Of a stretch of 64,000 nt of DNA, positions 61,886 to 64,000 are shown piece after piece; the stretch's first letter is position 1; every line of letters starts with the position of its first letter. The notes beneath the pieces are model-generated. The model was not told where the DNA came from and searched no databases. It worked only from the letters and a program-made list of their open reading frames with translations. Source of the stretch: Geojedonia litorea (GTDB lineage Bacteria > Bacteroidota > Bacteroidia > Flavobacteriales > Flavobacteriaceae). A program made the translations under genes and the position numbers. The stretch is taken from contig NZ_JBHSGP010000005.1 of assembly GCF_042654525.1 (NCBI RefSeq), positions 62,001-126,000 on the forward strand, given 5' to 3'.

Positions 61886-62694
61886 TGTATAAGATAGCGA
61901 TACATAGTGTGCCTAGAAGTGGTTCTACTTGGTTAGGAACTATATTTAACAGTCATCCTAATGTGAGTTTTAGATACCAGCCTTTATTTTCTTATGCGTT
62001 TAAGGATTATTTACATCTTAATTCAACCACCGCCGATATTGACAGTTTTTTTGATGCTATTAAAGAATCGGATGATGCCTTTATTAATCAGCTAGAAAAC
62101 ATCCAAGATGGTAGAGTTCCCAAATTTCAAAAAGACACGAGAGTCACTCACAGTTGTTATAAAGAAGTTAGATATCACCATCTTTTAGAGAACATGTTAA
62201 AGCAAAGTGCTGATCTTAAACTAATCTTATTAATTAGAAACCCTTTAGCGGTCTTGTATAGCTGGTCTAGAGCTCCCAAAGAGTTTAAGGCTGAAGAAGG
62301 CTGGCTTTTAGAAGAGGAATGGTTGAGTGCAGCAAAAAAGAACCTTAATCGTGCTGAAGAGTATAATGGTTATCTAAAATGGAAAGAATCAGCTTTGTTA
62401 TTTCAAAACTTAAAGTCGAACTACCCTAATCAAGTATTTTTATTAAATTACCAAGAATTGCTTAAGAATACCTCTCTAATGATTCATCGATTGTTTAGAT
62501 TTGTTGATCTGACTATGCACGAGCAGACATTGCAGTTTATAAAGGATAGCCAAACCATACATCAGAGCGATGCCTATTCGGTATTTAAAAAGCGGATTAC
62601 GGATGAAGATTGGAAAGAATTGCCGAGTACAATTATTGATACTATAAAAAACGATTTGAAAAGCACTAGTCTAGAACTCTATTTAAATGCCTGA
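61885..62694 (+). CDS. Sulfotransferase family protein
   Basis: A 269-residue PAPS-dependent sulfotransferase. The 5'-phosphosulfate-binding loop is SVPRSGSTWLGTIFNSHP and the 3'-phosphate motif is LILLIRNPLAVLYSWSRAPK. A short C-terminal helix region ends the protein. It lies in the glycan operon between WbqC and a GT2, so it probably sulfates a polysaccharide sugar, making the surface polymer anionic. It overlaps WbqC by one base (TAATG) and the next gene by 8 bases. Confidence 0.85.
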   Translation: MYKIAIHSVPRSGSTWLGTIFNSHPNVSFRYQPLFSYAFKDYLHLNSTTADIDSFFDAIKESDDAFINQLENIQDGRVPKFQKDTRVTHSCYKEVRYHHLLENMLKQSADLKLILLIRNPLAVLYSWSRAPKEFKAEEGWLLEEEWLSAAKKNLNRAEEYNGYLKWKESALLFQNLKSNYPNQVFLLNYQELLKNTSLMIHRLFRFVDLTMHEQTLQFIKDSQTIHQSDAYSVFKKRITDEDWKELPSTIIDTIKNDLKSTSLELYLNA

Positions 62695-63595
62695 AGTTTT
62701 GCCCTTAATATCTGTTTGCATACAAACCTATCAACATGAAGCTTATATCCAACAATGTTTAGATAGTGTTTTACAGCAGAACACTACTTATGCTTATGAA
62801 ATTATTTTAGGCGAAGATTGTAGTACCGATAAAACACGTGCTATATGCCAAACCTATGCCGATGCGTATCCAGACCAAATTCGGTTGTTTTTAAGACATC
62901 GCAAAGATGTCATTAAGATGAATGGGATTCCCACAGGCCGATTTAATTTTATCCAGAATTTGAAGGCTTGCCGTGGTAGATATATTGCTATTTTGGACGG
63001 TGATGATTATTGGACAGACCCTTTGAAATTACAAAAACAGGTTGATTTTTTGGAAGGTCATCCTGATTATAGTATTTGCTGGACTAAATATGAGATTTTA
63101 GAAGCGGGTCATTTTTCGGCACCAGATTGGGACGCTATCATTGGAGAAGACTCTTTTTATGAGCTCCATTATGATAATTTTAGTTCTCCCTATTGTACCC
63201 ATACCTTAACGTGTATGTTTCGCGCAGAAGCCTTTCATTACAAGGATATTTTGCGATTTCGTTTTTTTAAGGATAATTCCATATATCTAAACTGTTTACA
63301 AAGAGGTAAAGGCGCTGTACTTAATTTTTTTGGAGGGGTCTATCGCAAACATGCCCAAGGTATTTATTCCTTGCGCTCCGACTATCAGCAGGCCATTTCC
63401 AATTATTCCAATTATGAAGAGTTACTGATTCTGATTCCTGAAAGTCGGGTTCCCAATCTTATTGGGAAACGAGACCATTGGAAGGCACAATTTTTAAAGA
63501 CCTTGTATGCCCAACCTATTCCTAAACTTAAAAAATGGTGGATCCGTGGGAAACTGCATGTTTATTTTGCCTGTTTAAATTTTCGCTCTATATGA
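62687..63595 (+). CDS. GT2 family glycosyltransferase
   Basis: A 302-residue GT-A enzyme: ISVCIQTYQHEAYIQQCLDS, EIILGEDCSTDKTRAICQTY, IAILDGDDYWTDPLKLQKQ (DxD) and then a hydrophobic region with FSSPYCTHTLTCMFR, and CLQRGKGAVLNFFGGVYRKH. It transfers a sugar in the cytoplasm to the growing lipid-linked glycan; specificity unknown. Overlaps both neighbours (8 and 4 bases), so it is in the same operon. Confidence 0.9.
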   Translation: MPEVLPLISVCIQTYQHEAYIQQCLDSVLQQNTTYAYEIILGEDCSTDKTRAICQTYADAYPDQIRLFLRHRKDVIKMNGIPTGRFNFIQNLKACRGRYIAILDGDDYWTDPLKLQKQVDFLEGHPDYSICWTKYEILEAGHFSAPDWDAIIGEDSFYELHYDNFSSPYCTHTLTCMFRAEAFHYKDILRFRFFKDNSIYLNCLQRGKGAVLNFFGGVYRKHAQGIYSLRSDYQQAISNYSNYEELLILIPESRVPNLIGKRDHWKAQFLKTLYAQPIPKLKKWWIRGKLHVYFACLNFRSI

Positions 63596-64000
63596 GACTT
63601 CCTTTAACACATACTGATGTCGTGGGTGTTACTATTGCCATAGTCACCTATAACGGGAACTCGCGATTAGGTCCTACCCTGGAGCATTTGGCACAACAGG
63701 AGGGACTTGATTTTAACTGTGAATTGCTGGTGATCGATAATGCCAGTACGGACGGTACTGCCGAATTTGTCAAGGCCTTTTGGCAGCAGTTAAAAAGTCC
63801 ATATCCCTTACAGGTGGTCCATGAGGCTCGACCGGGGACCATGTATGCACGGGAGGCGGCGATTAGCTCGGCACAGTATCGTTATCTGTTGTTTTGTGAT
63901 GATGATAATTGGTTATCAGCTCATAATGCCCATACGGCCTTTTATTATATCCGACAGGATTCAGGTATAGCGGCACTTGGTGGTAAGGGTATTATGACTT
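63592..64000 (+). CDS. GT2 family glycosyltransferase, 5' part
   Basis: This gene starts at the ATG overlapping the previous TGA stop (ATGA, 63592-63595) and continues past the right edge. The visible 136 residues read VTIAIVTYNGNSRLGPTLEH, LLVIDNASTDGTAEF, HEARPGTMYAREAAISSAQY and LLFCDDDNW, which is a complete N-terminal half of a GT2 domain. It carries the RxGxxYARxxGxxxA-like feature of chitin/rhamnosyl transferases. Full length and acceptor cannot be judged. Confidence 0.9.
   Translation, partial: MRLPLTHTDVVGVTIAIVTYNGNSRLGPTLEHLAQQEGLDFNCELLVIDNASTDGTAEFVKAFWQQLKSPYPLQVVHEARPGTMYAREAAISSAQYRYLLFCDDDNWLSAHNAHTAFYYIRQDSGIAALGGKGIMT

Overview
The window comes from the chromosome of a marine-type member of the Bacteroidota, most likely a Flavobacteriaceae. 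Evidence seen in the sequence: low G+C, promoters with the Bacteroidota form TTG...TAnnTTTG, a subtilase ending in a type IX secretion (T9SS) sorting domain, a 1117-residue SecA without a C-terminal cysteine cluster, a 636-residue YidC, and many small lipoproteins and conserved Bacteroidota families (DUF2911, DUF2795, YwqK-like). No rRNA, tRNA, transposase, prophage or CRISPR array was found.

Layout. 1-14 kb: a partial isochorismatase-like hydrolase, a GAF-histidine kinase, a GDP-mannose Nudix hydrolase with a glycogen-debranching-like lipoprotein, then pyrG, yidC, a YwqK-like protein, mnmA, a secreted subtilase, a nitronate monooxygenase and a PD40 protein. 14-23 kb: a MATE exporter, a small acidic protein, and a lipid/glycan cluster (PAP2 phosphatase, ArnT-like GT39, double LAB_N protein, ArnC-like GT2, epimerase, lipid kinase), then MeaB and a DUF2911 lipoprotein-like protein. 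23-27 kb: an ECF sigma / anti-sigma / DUF4097-like operon and a LytM peptidase. 27-31 kb: a tight gluconate operon (lactonase-like, gntK, gnd, gntP). 31-38 kb: secA, a DUF2795 protein, a PduO-type cobalamin adenosyltransferase, an ABC ATPase and a methyltransferase. 38-64 kb: an ABC-F protein, then a large surface-polysaccharide locus: Wza/Wzc export, an initiating sugar transferase, TviB/TviC-like nucleotide-sugar enzymes, gmd/fcl for GDP-fucose, two GT-C membrane proteins, GT2s, a STELLO-type protein, a Wzm/Wzt ABC exporter, an aminotransferase, WbqC, a sulfotransferase and two more GT2s. The last gene runs off the right edge.

How the genes cooperate. The 40-64 kb locus encodes sugar-nucleotide supply, chain initiation, elongation, decoration and export. 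It holds both Wza/Wzc parts and an ABC-type Wzm/Wzt exporter, so it may make or decorate more than one polymer. The gluconate operon would convert gluconolactone/gluconate to ribulose-5-phosphate. MeaB and the PduO-type enzyme are both accessories of B12-dependent mutases, although no mutase lies in the window.

Most notable observation. Two different small GIY-YIG nuclease genes (37875-38189 and 45940-46281) are each bracketed by their own family of short palindromic or inverted repeats. At the first, inverted repeat copies flank the gene and a 44-bp unit recurs four times downstream. At the second, two alternating palindromes (7 and 7 copies) form an array of about 1.2 kb that splits a sugar-nucleotide operon, and the gene's last codons and stop codon lie inside one palindrome. 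This resembles the REP/RAYT arrangement, with a GIY-YIG protein in place of the Y1 transposase. It is my main candidate for an undescribed system. All of this was read by eye without searches.
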